A DNA stretch of 36,082 bases from CBDTYW01 sp965364735 (GTDB taxonomy: Bacteria; Actinomycetota; Nitriliruptoria; Nitriliruptorales; Nitriliruptoraceae): positions 1 to 36,082 of the forward strand of contig CBDTYW010000005.1 of assembly GCA_965364735.1 (NCBI GenBank), in the 5' to 3' direction. The notes under the pieces are model-generated. The model saw only the letters and a program-made list of their open reading frames with translations. It had not been told where the DNA came from and did no database searches. Shown piece by piece: positions 1-10,715 of the stretch; the first letter of the stretch is position 1, and each line of letters starts with the position of its first letter. The position numbers were made by a program, and so were the translations under genes.

Positions 1-915
1 CAGAAAGCTCCGGTGCCGACGCCGGGGTCGGTCCGCTGCCCGGGTCGGGCGTGGCGGGATCGGCCGGGACGGCGACGAGGCTCCACGCACGGAGCCCAGG
101 GCGGACGACGAGCCGGGACGTGCACCCGGACGGTCCCTCTGGGCCGCGCGCTCGGCCGCGGTGGTCGGCGGGACGATCACCCGCTCGGCGCTGCCATCGC
201 CCGCGAGCGGCGTGCTCCGGGAATCCGTGGACGCCGAGGTGCTCGGCGTCGGCGTCTGTGCCCGCACGGGGGTCGGTGCTGCGTCGCTGGTCGTTGACGC
301 GGGCGTCGAGGACGCGGACGTCGAGGACGGCATGGCTGCCGCCGGTGTCCGAGGAGGCGTCGAGGCGGCTGGTACGACGGGCTGGGACGGGACGACCGGC
401 GTGGGCGTGGTCGGCGTGAGCTTCGGGCGCAGGGCAGGTGCCGGCTCCACCGGCTCCACCGGCGTGCGGGGCGTGTCGACCATCGTGGCGGAGCGGCGCT
501 GACGCGCAGCCTCGGTCCGCTCGTTCGACACGGACGCGCTCGTCGTCGAGCTGCCCGCGACCGCCTCGCCGAGCTCATCGTCGACCGTCATCGCGATACC
601 GCCGGTGAGGTCGAAGATCAGGTTGAGCAGGAACGCCAAGAACACCATCACGCCCGTCAGGACCAGCACGGACACGAGGCCGAGGCCGGCGCTCTGCCGG
701 AACAGCTCGCCACCGTCGATCCCACACGTCTCGAGGCTCGCGATCGTGGTCGCCGTGTCGCAGACACGCTCGATGATCTCGAGCCGACGGATGACGAACC
801 ACACGATGCGGCCCGCGAGGAGCAGCATCCCGAGAAGGGCGATGTTGAAGATGAGTCCGAACTTCAACACCGACCAGGGGTCGATGCGCCGGAGGGTGAG
901 TCGGCGTCTGGTCAC
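1..915 (-). CDS. DUF3566 transmembrane protein, partial (runs off left edge)
   Basis: The frame opens at a GTG at 915 and stays open to base 1 (305 codons, no stop), so the C-terminus is outside the window. An AAAGG ribosome-binding site lies about 7 bases before the GTG. Residues 1-115 match the DUF3566 family: an RRIDPWSVLK start, a membrane helix at about 16-42, a second at about 80-103, and the family's NLIFDLTGGI end. After residue 120 the protein becomes a long Ser/Thr/Pro/Ala-rich, presumably disordered tail. DUF3566 proteins are typically encoded just downstream of gyrA in actinobacteria, as here (60-base gap). Their function is unknown. In the mycobacterial relative the low-complexity segment precedes the membrane domain, whereas here it follows it. 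The family call is firm, the full length unknown. Confidence 0.85.
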   Translation of the reverse strand, partial: MTRRRLTLRRIDPWSVLKFGLIFNIALLGMLLLAGRIVWFVIRRLEIIERVCDTATTIASLETCGIDGGELFRQSAGLGLVSVLVLTGVMVFLAFLLNLIFDLTGGIAMTVDDELGEAVAGSSTTSASVSNERTEAARQRRSATMVDTPRTPVEPVEPAPALRPKLTPTTPTPVVPSQPVVPAASTPPRTPAAAMPSSTSASSTPASTTSDAAPTPVRAQTPTPSTSASTDSRSTPLAGDGSAERVIVPPTTAAERAAQRDRPGARPGSSSALGSVRGASSPSRPIPPRPTRAADRPRRRHRSFL

Positions 916-975
916 GCTCGACCTTTCAGATCGTGTCGAAGTTCAAGGCAGGGACGCCGGACGATGCCCGACAGT

Positions 976-3638
<2,663 letters not shown>

Positions 3639-3642
<4 letters not shown>

Positions 3643-3935
3643 GCGTGGTCCTCAGGGTGGTTCGTGGTGCCCGGATCGGTCATCGCGCGCGTCGCCTGCT
3701 CGCGGGTGGCCATCGGAGTGGGGTCGAAGGTGGCGGCGCGCTTGGAGGCCGCCAGCAGCAGGCCCGCGAACGCGAGGCCCATGAACAGGCCGATGCCGAA
3801 CGCGATCGGCGCGGGGACGCCCATGAACGCGAGGAGCCCGCCGATGAAGAGCAGGCCGATCAGCAGGGCGAGCCCGGCAGCGCGCCTGGTACGGGCACGT
3901 TCACCGGCAGGTGTGGGAGTGGGGAGGTCGTTCAC
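3639..3935 (-). CDS. Small two-helix membrane protein between gyrB and gyrA
   Basis: A 98-residue protein starting with GTG at 3935. It has a charged N-terminus (GERARTRRAAG, cytosolic by the positive-inside rule), two adjacent hydrophobic segments at about residues 19-38 and 42-63 separated by a short VPAPIAF turn, then a polar C-terminus. It lies 17 bases after gyrB and its stop overlaps the gyrA start by four bases, so the three genes look like one transcript with coupled translation into gyrA. I recognise no family and assign no function. The open frame, tight spacing and clean hairpin-membrane topology argue that it is a real gene. Confidence 0.75.
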
Positions 3936-3952
3936 AGCGGTTCCGTCCGGGC

Positions 3953-6001
3953 TCAGACGTCGAGCGTCGCGTAGCGGGCGTTGGCCTGGATGAAGTTGCG
4001 GCGCGACTCGACGTCGTCACCCATGAGGATCGAGAACATCTCGTCCGCGGCGGCCGCGTCGTCGAGGCGCACCTGCTTGAGCGTGCGCTTCTCCGGATCC
4101 ATCGTGGTGTGCCACAGCTGATCGGGGTCCATCTCTCCGAGGCCCTTGAAGCGCTGCGTGTCGACCTTCTCGCGCTTCTCGGGCGTGAGGTCCCACGAGC
4201 TGATGACCGCTTCCTTCTGGGCGTCGGAAAAGGCGTACTCGACGACCTTCTTGCGCGTCGGGTGCTTGAGCTGGAACAGCGGAGGCTGAGCGATGTAGAC
4301 GTAGCCGGCATCGATCAACGGGCGCATGTGACGGAACAGGAACGTCAGCAGCAACGTCCGGATGTGCGAGCCATCAACGTCAGCATCCGCCATCAGGATG
4401 AGCTTGTGGTAGCGGCTCTTGCTGACGTCGAAGTCCTCCGCGAACCCGGTGCCCATCGCCGTGATCAGCGTCTGGACCTCGTTGTTCTTCAGCGTCTTGG
4501 TGAGGTTCGCCTTCTCGACGTTGATGATCTTGCCGCGGATCGGCAAGATCGCCTGGATGCGGCGGTCGCGGGCCATCTTCGCGGAGCCACCGGCGGAGTC
4601 ACCCTCGACGATGTAGAGCTCGGACTCGGCCGGGTCGCGTGACTGGCAGTCGCTGAGCTTGCCGGGAAGCCCACCGGACTCGAACGCGCTCTTGCGTCGC
4701 GTCAGGTCGCGGGCCTTGCGCGCCGCGATACGAGCCTGTGCCTCGCCTTCGGCCTTGTAGATGATCGCCTTGGCCTCGCCGGGGTGCTCCTCGAGCCAGC
4801 CCTGCAGGTGTGCGTAGGTGGCCTTCTGAACGAAGCCCTTCATCTCGGTGTTGCCGAGCTTGGTCTTGGTCTGGCCTTCGAACTGCGGGTCCGAGATCTT
4901 CGCCGAGATGATGGCGATGAGGCCGGAACGCAGGTCGTCGCCGGTGAGCGCTTCGACGTCCTTGGACTTGAGCAGCCCCTTGTCGCGTGCATGCTTGTTG
5001 AACACCGACGTGACGGCGGTGCGGTAGCCCTCTTCGTGCACGCCACCCTCGTGGGTGTTGATCGTGTTCGCGAAGCTCAGGATCGAGTCGTTGTAGTCCT
5101 GGATCCACTGGAAGGCGATCTCGACGCTCATCGCGGAGCCGTCGGCGGCGATGTCCTCGGTCTCGAAGTGGATGACCTCGTGCAGGCCGTCCTTCGCCTT
5201 GGTGCTGCGGAGGTGGTCGACGAAGTCCTTCAGCCCGCCCGGGGCGTGGAACTCGTACTCGCGCGGGGCGATGTCCTCCTGGGCAGCGTCGCGCGGGCGC
5301 GAGTCCGTCAGGTGGATCTTGAGGCCGGCGGTGAGGAACGCGGTGTCACGCAGACGCCGGACGATCGTGTCGATCGTGAAGTCGGTGGCCTCGAAGATCT
5401 GCGGGTCCGGCCAGAACGAGATCGTCGTGCCGTGGCCGTCGGTGTCGCCGGTGATCTCCAGCGGCGCCGCAGGAGCACCGCGGTGGTAGGTCTGCTCGTG
5501 GATGTGACCATCGCGGTGGATCTCGACCTTCAGGGTCTCGGACAGCGCGTTGACCACGGACACGCCGACGCCGTGCAGGCCCCCGGAGACCGCGTAGGCC
5601 TTGTTGTCGAACTTCCCACCCGCATGCAGGACGGTCAGGACGACCTCGACGGCCGGGCGACCCTCGGTCTTGTGGATGTCGACGGGGATGCCGGAGCCGT
5701 CGTCGGAGACGCGCACGCCGCCGTCGGCGGTGAGCTCGACCCAGATCTCGGAGCAGCGTCCCGCCAGGGCCTCGTCGACGCTGTTGTCCACGACCTCCCA
5801 GATCAGGTGGTGCAGCCCTCGCGGGCCGGTCGAGCCGATGTACATGCCGGGACGCTTGCGGACGGCTTCGAGCCCTTCGAGGACCGTGATGCTCGAGGCG
5901 TCGTAGTTCCCGCTCTTCCCGTCGGCGATCGGCTTCCCGTCCACCTCCGCCAGTGGCGTGAGCTCGTCGTCGAGGGGCGGGGTGAGGGCATCGTCAGCCA
6001 C
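3953..6001 (-). CDS. gyrB: DNA gyrase subunit B
   Basis: ATPase/TOPRIM subunit of gyrase. The GHKL ATPase domain shows EVVDNSVDEALAG (catalytic Glu about 69, Mg-binding Asn about 73), DDGSGIPVD, and the lid GGLHGVGVSVVNALS. The transducer domain follows. The TOPRIM domain has YIVEGDSAGGSAK and LMADADVDGSHIR, whose acidic residues bind catalytic Mg2+. The protein ends in the conserved RRNFIQANARYATLDV. I chose the GTG at 6001 because an AGGA sits six bases upstream. The frame extends to another GTG at 6046 (15 more residues) that lacks a convincing ribosome-binding site. Length from 6001 is 682 residues, usual for actinobacterial GyrB. It is first in a gyrB-small membrane gene-gyrA-DUF3566 run. 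Confidence 0.97.
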   Translation of the reverse strand: MADDALTPPLDDELTPLAEVDGKPIADGKSGNYDASSITVLEGLEAVRKRPGMYIGSTGPRGLHHLIWEVVDNSVDEALAGRCSEIWVELTADGGVRVSDDGSGIPVDIHKTEGRPAVEVVLTVLHAGGKFDNKAYAVSGGLHGVGVSVVNALSETLKVEIHRDGHIHEQTYHRGAPAAPLEITGDTDGHGTTISFWPDPQIFEATDFTIDTIVRRLRDTAFLTAGLKIHLTDSRPRDAAQEDIAPREYEFHAPGGLKDFVDHLRSTKAKDGLHEVIHFETEDIAADGSAMSVEIAFQWIQDYNDSILSFANTINTHEGGVHEEGYRTAVTSVFNKHARDKGLLKSKDVEALTGDDLRSGLIAIISAKISDPQFEGQTKTKLGNTEMKGFVQKATYAHLQGWLEEHPGEAKAIIYKAEGEAQARIAARKARDLTRRKSAFESGGLPGKLSDCQSRDPAESELYIVEGDSAGGSAKMARDRRIQAILPIRGKIINVEKANLTKTLKNNEVQTLITAMGTGFAEDFDVSKSRYHKLILMADADVDGSHIRTLLLTFLFRHMRPLIDAGYVYIAQPPLFQLKHPTRKKVVEYAFSDAQKEAVISSWDLTPEKREKVDTQRFKGLGEMDPDQLWHTTMDPEKRTLKQVRLDDAAAADEMFSILMGDDVESRRNFIQANARYATLDV

Positions 6002-6356
6002 GTGCAGTCCTGGGTCGGCGGCCGTCACGGCCAGACGTGCATGCACCCGGGTCCGGGCGCTGTCGGAGTGCGTTCGAGGTCGCTCGCGGGAGCGGTGGAC
6101 ACCAAGGTCCCACCTCGACGATCTGACAGAGATCCTAGTCGATCAGCCCCCCGCTGACACCAACGCAGAGCGCGTCTGTGGAGAACAACCCCCGCTCAGC
6201 CACCTGACCTCTCCTCTGAGGTCCACGCGCGCAGCGGCGTTCTGCGTCGCGCGACCCAGTTGGTCGGGAGCGTGCGATACGCGCCGACCGGCGCGCGCGG
6301 AGCCGCGCGACCTGCCATGCTCGTCGACCCGGCCCGTCCTCTCCCAGCGAGGCAGC
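6002..6356. other. Divergent intergenic region gyrB / lysine aminotransferase
   Basis: No gene is seen here. It must hold the promoters for gyrB (leftward) and for the lysine aminotransferase gene (rightward). On the minus strand a TAGGAT at 6133-6138 could be a gyrB -10 box, but the -35 is weak, so this is only a suggestion. The sequence TGTGGAGAA at 6177-6185 (TTCTCCACA on the minus strand) is one mismatch from the DnaA box TTATCCACA and is identical to a site upstream of dnaA at 15191. A single box may be chance. Confidence 0.4.
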
Positions 6357-7688
6357 ATGAGCACGCCCGACGCGATCGCCGACGCCACCCTGAAGGCGCT
6401 CGGCGACCACCTCCTGGTCGACGGGTTCCCGATGGTCATGGACCCCGTCGCCTCACAGGGCTCCTGGCTGGTCGACACCACCGGTCAGCGCTGGCTGGAC
6501 CTGTTCACCTTTTACGCCTCGAACGCGCTCGGGATGAACCACCCGGGCCTCGTCGACGACGACGCATTCCGCGAGGAGCTGCTCGCGGTCGCGATGAACA
6601 AGCCGTCGAACTCCGACGTCTACACGCCGCAGCAGGCTCGCTTCGTCGCCACGCTTGCCCGGGTCCTCGGAGACCCGGAGCTGCCGCGCTACCTGTTCAT
6701 CGAGGGCGGCTCGGTCGCGGTCGGCAACGCCGTGAAGCTCGCGTTCGACTGGAAGTCGCAGCGCAACGAGCAGGCTGGGCGATCACGCGACCTCGGGATG
6801 CAGGTCATGCACCTGCGCCATGCCTTCCACGGCCGCACCGGGTACGCGCTGTCGCTGACGAACACCGATCCGATCAAGACCGACCGGTTCCCGAAGTTCG
6901 CATGGCCGCGGATCTCCTCCCCCGCCGTCACCTTCCCGATCGTCGACCACCTCGACGCGATCGTCGCAGCCGAGGAGCAGGCGCTCGACGAGGCCCGCGC
7001 GGCGTTCGCCGCGAACCCACACGACATCGCGTGCTTCCTCGCCGAGCCGATCCAGTGTGAGGGTGGCGACCGCCACCTTCGGCCGGAGTTCCTCCAGGCG
7101 ATGCAGGCGCTCTGCGTCGAGCACGACGCGCTCTTCATCCTCGACGAGGTGCAGACCGGCGCAGGGATGACGGGCTCGCCGTGGGCCTATCAGCAGCTCG
7201 GCCTCGAACCGGACGTGATCGCGTTCGGCAAGAAGCTGCATGTCTGCGGGATCATGGCCGGACGCCGGGTCAACGAGGTCGAGACCAACGCCCTGGCCGT
7301 CTCCTCGCGGCTCAACTCGACGTTCGGCGGCAACCTGACCGATCAGGTCCGGGCCACCAAGATCCTCGAGATCATCGAGCGCGACGACCTGATGACCAAC
7401 GCCTCCACCCAGGGAGCTTGGCTCGTCGATCAGCTCACCGCCCTCGCTGCCGAGCACCCCACGCTGGTGTCCAACGTCCGGGGACGCGGCCTGATCGTGT
7501 CGTTCGACCTGCCCACCAAGGCTGTCCGCAACGACGTGACAGGACGGCTCTTCCGAGAGGAACACACCATCCTGCTGGGCTGCGGCGAGCGCAGCGTGCG
7601 GTTCCGACCTTCGCTCGCGATCACCCGCGAGGACCTCACCGAAGGCCTCGCGCGCCTCACCCGGGTGCTGCGCACCACGACCACCTGA
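6357..7688 (+). CDS. lat: L-lysine 6-aminotransferase (PLP, class III)
   Basis: Transfers the epsilon-amino group of lysine to 2-oxoglutarate, giving 2-aminoadipate 6-semialdehyde, which cyclises to piperideine-6-carboxylate. The 443-residue product matches the Lat family: YLFIEGGSVAVGNAVKLAFDWK, the HAFHGRTGYALSLTNT segment, the FLAEPIQCEGGD segment, the PLP-ring Asp263 in FILDEVQTG, and the Schiff-base lysine in FGKKLHVCG (Lys292 by the class III pattern), as in actinobacterial Lat. I chose ATG 6357, preceded by GAGG; the longer upstream frame is unsupported. The next gene 48 bases on encodes the dehydrogenase for its product, which strongly supports the call over a generic class III transaminase. 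It could serve lysine catabolism or pipecolate/aminoadipate supply. Confidence 0.9.
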   Translation: MSTPDAIADATLKALGDHLLVDGFPMVMDPVASQGSWLVDTTGQRWLDLFTFYASNALGMNHPGLVDDDAFREELLAVAMNKPSNSDVYTPQQARFVATLARVLGDPELPRYLFIEGGSVAVGNAVKLAFDWKSQRNEQAGRSRDLGMQVMHLRHAFHGRTGYALSLTNTDPIKTDRFPKFAWPRISSPAVTFPIVDHLDAIVAAEEQALDEARAAFAANPHDIACFLAEPIQCEGGDRHLRPEFLQAMQALCVEHDALFILDEVQTGAGMTGSPWAYQQLGLEPDVIAFGKKLHVCGIMAGRRVNEVETNALAVSSRLNSTFGGNLTDQVRATKILEIIERDDLMTNASTQGAWLVDQLTALAAEHPTLVSNVRGRGLIVSFDLPTKAVRNDVTGRLFREEHTILLGCGERSVRFRPSLAITREDLTEGLARLTRVLRTTTT

Positions 7689-7736
7689 ACACCCGAGCGT
7701 CTGACCCTACGACATCCGCATCGTCTGGAGCTTCCC

Positions 7737-9293
7737 ATGGTCCGCACCGTCCAGTCCGTCATCAACGGCCAGCCCGTCACCGACGCTCCCGGGGGCATCG
7801 TCACCACGGTGAACCCTGCCGACACGAGCGTCGAGATCGCCCGCGTCGAGCTCGGCGACGCCGACACCTTCGTCGCCGCGTGCAGGGCCGCGAAGGACGC
7901 CCAGGCCGGATGGGCCGCGACACCGGCGCCGGTCCGCGGCCGCGTCATCCAACAGATGGGCCGCATCGTCGAGGCCAACAAGGAGGCGCTCGCCCGCCTC
8001 GTCACCGCCGAGATCGGCAAGCCGTACGCCGAGTCACTCGGCGAGGTCCAGGAGATCATCGACACCTGTGACTTCTTCCTCGGTGAGGGACGACGCCTCT
8101 ACGGCATGACCGTTCCATCGGAGATGCCGGACAAGCAGCTGTTCACGTTCCGCAAGCCCGTCGGAGTGGTCGCCGTGATCACTGCCGGCAACTTCCCCGT
8201 CGCGGTCCCGGCTTGGTACATCGTCCCCGCCCTGCTCTGCGGCAACACCTGCGTGTGGAAGCCTGCGGAGTACTCCGCCGCCATCGCGGATGCGTTCTTC
8301 CAGATCATGGCGCGCGCCGGTGCGCCGGCCGGGGCGATCCAGATCGTGCACACGGACGGCCAGACCACCTCCGCGGGGCTCGAGGCCGCGCTCGAAGCCG
8401 GCGTCGTCGACAAGATCGGCTTCACCGGCTCGTCCGTCGTCGGGCGCAAGATCGGTGAGCTCGCCGGACGTCACCTCCAGGTCCCGTGCCTGGAGCTCGG
8501 CGGCAAGAACCCGATGGTCGTCATGCCCGACGCGAACATGGACCTCGCGGTCGAAGGCGCGCTGTTCTCCGCGTTCGGCACCGCCGGACAGCGGTGCACG
8601 TCGCTCGGGACCGCGTTCATCCACGACTCCATCCACGACGAGTTCGTGGAGAAGTTCGCCGCAGCAGCAGCCGGCGCGGCCATGGGTGACCCGATGCACG
8701 ACGTCGTCCTCGGACCGCTGATGAACCAGCGCTTCGCGGACAGCTGGATGCGCCACTTCGACCACGTCGAGGCGGGCAAGCACGAGATCCTCGGCTCCGA
8801 CCATGTCGGGATGGTCACCACCGACGCTCCCCGTTCGGGCTTCGTCGGTGACCCCTCAAACGGCCTGTACGGCCACCCCGCGATCGTCACGGGCATCACC
8901 GCTGATGACTGGCTGTACCGCGAAGAGACCTTCGGGCCGCTCTGTGGGGTGGGTCGCTTCGGGGACCTCGACGAGGCGATCGAGCTCGCGAACGGCCACG
9001 GCTACGGGCTCTCGTCGTCGATCTACACGACCGACCCGACCTCCGCGTTCAGGTTCCGCGAGCGCATCAGCGCCGGGATGCTGTCGATCAACAACTCCAC
9101 GTCCGGCGCCGAGGCGCACCTGCCGTTCGGTGGCAACGGCCGCTCCGGCAACGGCTCACGGCAGTCCGGCGTCTGGGTGCTCGATCAGTTCACCCGCTGG
9201 CAGTCCGTCAACTGGGACTTCGCCGGAAAGCTCCAGAAGGCACAGATGGACGTCATCGACGTCTCGGCGGACCTGGACTTCCGTCTCGGCTGA
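7737..9293 (+). CDS. ALDH7-type aldehyde dehydrogenase (aminoadipate semialdehyde / P6C dehydrogenase)
   Basis: NAD(P)-dependent oxidation of 2-aminoadipate 6-semialdehyde to L-2-aminoadipate is the likely reaction. The 518-residue protein has the ALDH fold motifs: Asn152 in AGNFPVAVP, cofactor Lys175 in WKPAE, GFTGSSVVG (228-236), general base Glu253 in CLELGGKNP, and nucleophile Cys287 in GTAGQRCTSLG. GTAGQRCT followed by IHDSIHDE resembles the antiquitin/ALDH7 group, whose known substrate is this semialdehyde. GGAG lies six bases before the ATG. It follows lat on the same strand and should be cotranscribed with it. Substrate is inferred from family and neighbour; another semialdehyde is possible. 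Confidence 0.85.
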   Translation: MVRTVQSVINGQPVTDAPGGIVTTVNPADTSVEIARVELGDADTFVAACRAAKDAQAGWAATPAPVRGRVIQQMGRIVEANKEALARLVTAEIGKPYAESLGEVQEIIDTCDFFLGEGRRLYGMTVPSEMPDKQLFTFRKPVGVVAVITAGNFPVAVPAWYIVPALLCGNTCVWKPAEYSAAIADAFFQIMARAGAPAGAIQIVHTDGQTTSAGLEAALEAGVVDKIGFTGSSVVGRKIGELAGRHLQVPCLELGGKNPMVVMPDANMDLAVEGALFSAFGTAGQRCTSLGTAFIHDSIHDEFVEKFAAAAAGAAMGDPMHDVVLGPLMNQRFADSWMRHFDHVEAGKHEILGSDHVGMVTTDAPRSGFVGDPSNGLYGHPAIVTGITADDWLYREETFGPLCGVGRFGDLDEAIELANGHGYGLSSSIYTTDPTSAFRFRERISAGMLSINNSTSGAEAHLPFGGNGRSGNGSRQSGVWVLDQFTRWQSVNWDFAGKLQKAQMDVIDVSADLDFRLG

Positions 9294-9317
9294 CGCCCAA
9301 GGGTTGACAAGCCCGAC

Positions 9318-10244
9318 CTACTCGAGCTCCTCGATGTTCGTCGGCCAGTCGTCCTTGAGCAGCCGCGAGAGGCTCCGGTCTGCGAGCACCTTCCCGCCGG
9401 TCTGGCAGGTCGCGCAGTAGTTCGTCTCGTTGCTGGCGTACTGGATGCGCTGGATCGGGCTGTGCTCGTCGCACTGCGGGCACGGCTCGCCGTACTTCCC
9501 GTGCGCCGCGAAGTCCGTGCGGAACGCGGTGACGTTGGTCGGGAAGCCGTCGCCCGTCTCCGCACGCAGGATCGCGGTCCACTCGTTGAGGACGTCCTGC
9601 ATGGCCAGGTGCAGCGCGGCGATCTCGTCATCCGTCAGCTGCTTGGTGCGCTTGACCGGGGACAGCCGGGCGCGCAGCAGGATCTCGTCGCTGAACGCGT
9701 TGCCGATCCCGGACAGCTTGCGCTGGTCCGTGAGCGCGCGCTTCATCGTGCGGTTCTCGGACCGCAGCACGTCGGCGAAGGTGTCCAGGTCGATGGTGAG
9801 CGGCTCGATCCCACCGCGATCGTGCTCAGCCAGCGCCGCCTCGCCACGTTCCACGTGAAACCGTGCCCGCTTCTTGGTGCTTGCCTCGGTGAGGATGAGC
9901 GTGCCGTGGGCGAAGTGGAACGCGGCGACGCCGATCTTGCCCGGAGGCTTGGCAGCAACCTGGTCGACCCACTTCAGCCGTCCCGCGATCATCAGGTGAA
10001 GGACGCCGAACAGCCGGTCCTCGTCACCGCGCTCGGTGCCGTCGGGATCGCGGCCGAAGACGAACACGAGCCGCTTGCCGATCCGGCGGATGTCCGTCAC
10101 CTCCTGACCCTCCAGCGCGTGGAGCGGCGGGTCGTAGGACCGCAGCAGCGAGATCCCCTTGACGAGCACCTTCTGCAGCTCGTGCCCGACGATGCGTGCC
10201 CGGAGCGCCGCGCGATAGTCCTCGATGTCTGGCAGCTCGGGCAT
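9318..10244 (-). CDS. Fpg/Nei family DNA glycosylase
   Basis: Base-excision repair glycosylase/AP lyase acting on oxidised bases. Shown by MPELPDIEDY at the N-terminus (after Met removal Pro2 is the Schiff-base nucleophile, with Glu3), Lys57 in GKRLVF, the helix-two-turn-helix segment KLSGIGNAFSDEILLRARLS, and a C-terminal zinc finger with Cys255, 258, 277 and 280 (CPQC ... CATC). At 308 residues it is longer than classical MutM (about 270), with about 28 residues after the finger, so I leave open whether it is Fpg or a Nei-like branch. It is downstream of dciA (three-base gap), at the end of the dnaA-dnaN-recF-dciA run. A degenerate parS lies inside it at 9847-9862. Confidence 0.92.
   Translation of the reverse strand: MPELPDIEDYRAALRARIVGHELQKVLVKGISLLRSYDPPLHALEGQEVTDIRRIGKRLVFVFGRDPDGTERGDEDRLFGVLHLMIAGRLKWVDQVAAKPPGKIGVAAFHFAHGTLILTEASTKKRARFHVERGEAALAEHDRGGIEPLTIDLDTFADVLRSENRTMKRALTDQRKLSGIGNAFSDEILLRARLSPVKRTKQLTDDEIAALHLAMQDVLNEWTAILRAETGDGFPTNVTAFRTDFAAHGKYGEPCPQCDEHSPIQRIQYASNETNYCATCQTGGKVLADRSLSRLLKDDWPTNIEELE
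9847..9862. promoter_or_regulatory. Degenerate parS-like site inside the glycosylase gene
   Basis: CGTTCCACGTGAAACC matches the parS consensus TGTTTCACGTGAAACA at 13 of 16 positions and its 14-base core at 13 of 14, keeping the central CACGTG. It lies in coding sequence about 8.4 kb left of the intergenic parS cluster, on the other side of dnaA. Coding parS sites near the origin are common in other bacteria, so function is plausible but unproven. Confidence 0.5.
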
Positions 10245-10247
10245 CGC

Positions 10248-10715
10248 TCACTCCTCCCGCTGGGTCAGGTGCAGGTACTGGAGCGGGCCGACGACGACGT
10301 TGATCTCCGTGACCTCGAAGGTCAGCGTGGCGCGAGTGTTCACCAGGCCACGGAGCTGGCGGGACTGCATCTTGACCTCCGTCGCCCAGATGCTCGTGGT
10401 CACGCGAACCACCAGGATGGTGCCGCGGACGGTCGCAGGCTCCGACCTGCCGGCCAGCGCATCCCCGACGATGTCCGGCCACGTCCGGCGCAACGAGACC
10501 AGCGCGAGCGGACCAGCCCAGCCGGACTGGCGGACCAAGGCATGCAGCGGCCCGCCGACGGTGGCCGGTGGCGGGACCCCGCGGACGCGTTCACCGTCAC
10601 CGATCCCGAGGTCCTCGCCCTGTGCACCTTCCGGGATGCCCTGTCGTCGCAGCGCACCGCGCCGACGACGGTGCTGTGCGCGGAGGCGAGCGAGCTGGCG
10701 CTCCTCCTCATGCAT
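10248..10715 (-). CDS. dciA: DciA/DUF721 replicative helicase-loading protein
   Basis: DciA proteins (DUF721) help load the DnaB helicase in bacteria lacking DnaC. The 155-residue product has a basic N-terminal half (RAQHRRRRGALRRQG, low complexity) and a C-terminal KH-like DUF721 fold from about residue 65, with the family pattern of a conserved W (RRTWPDIVGDALAGRSEP) followed by beta strands TILVVRVTTSIWATEVKMQ. I chose the ATG at 10715, with GGAAGGGG seven bases upstream, which overlaps the recF stop by eight bases. An in-frame upstream extension to 10775 would lie inside recF and is not needed. Placement directly after recF is the standard actinobacterial position for this family. Confidence 0.88.
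   Translation of the reverse strand: MHEEERQLARLRAQHRRRRGALRRQGIPEGAQGEDLGIGDGERVRGVPPPATVGGPLHALVRQSGWAGPLALVSLRRTWPDIVGDALAGRSEPATVRGTILVVRVTTSIWATEVKMQSRQLRGLVNTRATLTFEVTEINVVVGPLQYLHLTQREE

Noticed and set aside
4784..6157. 457-codon plus-strand frame
   Set aside because: Antisense to gyrB, no family features.
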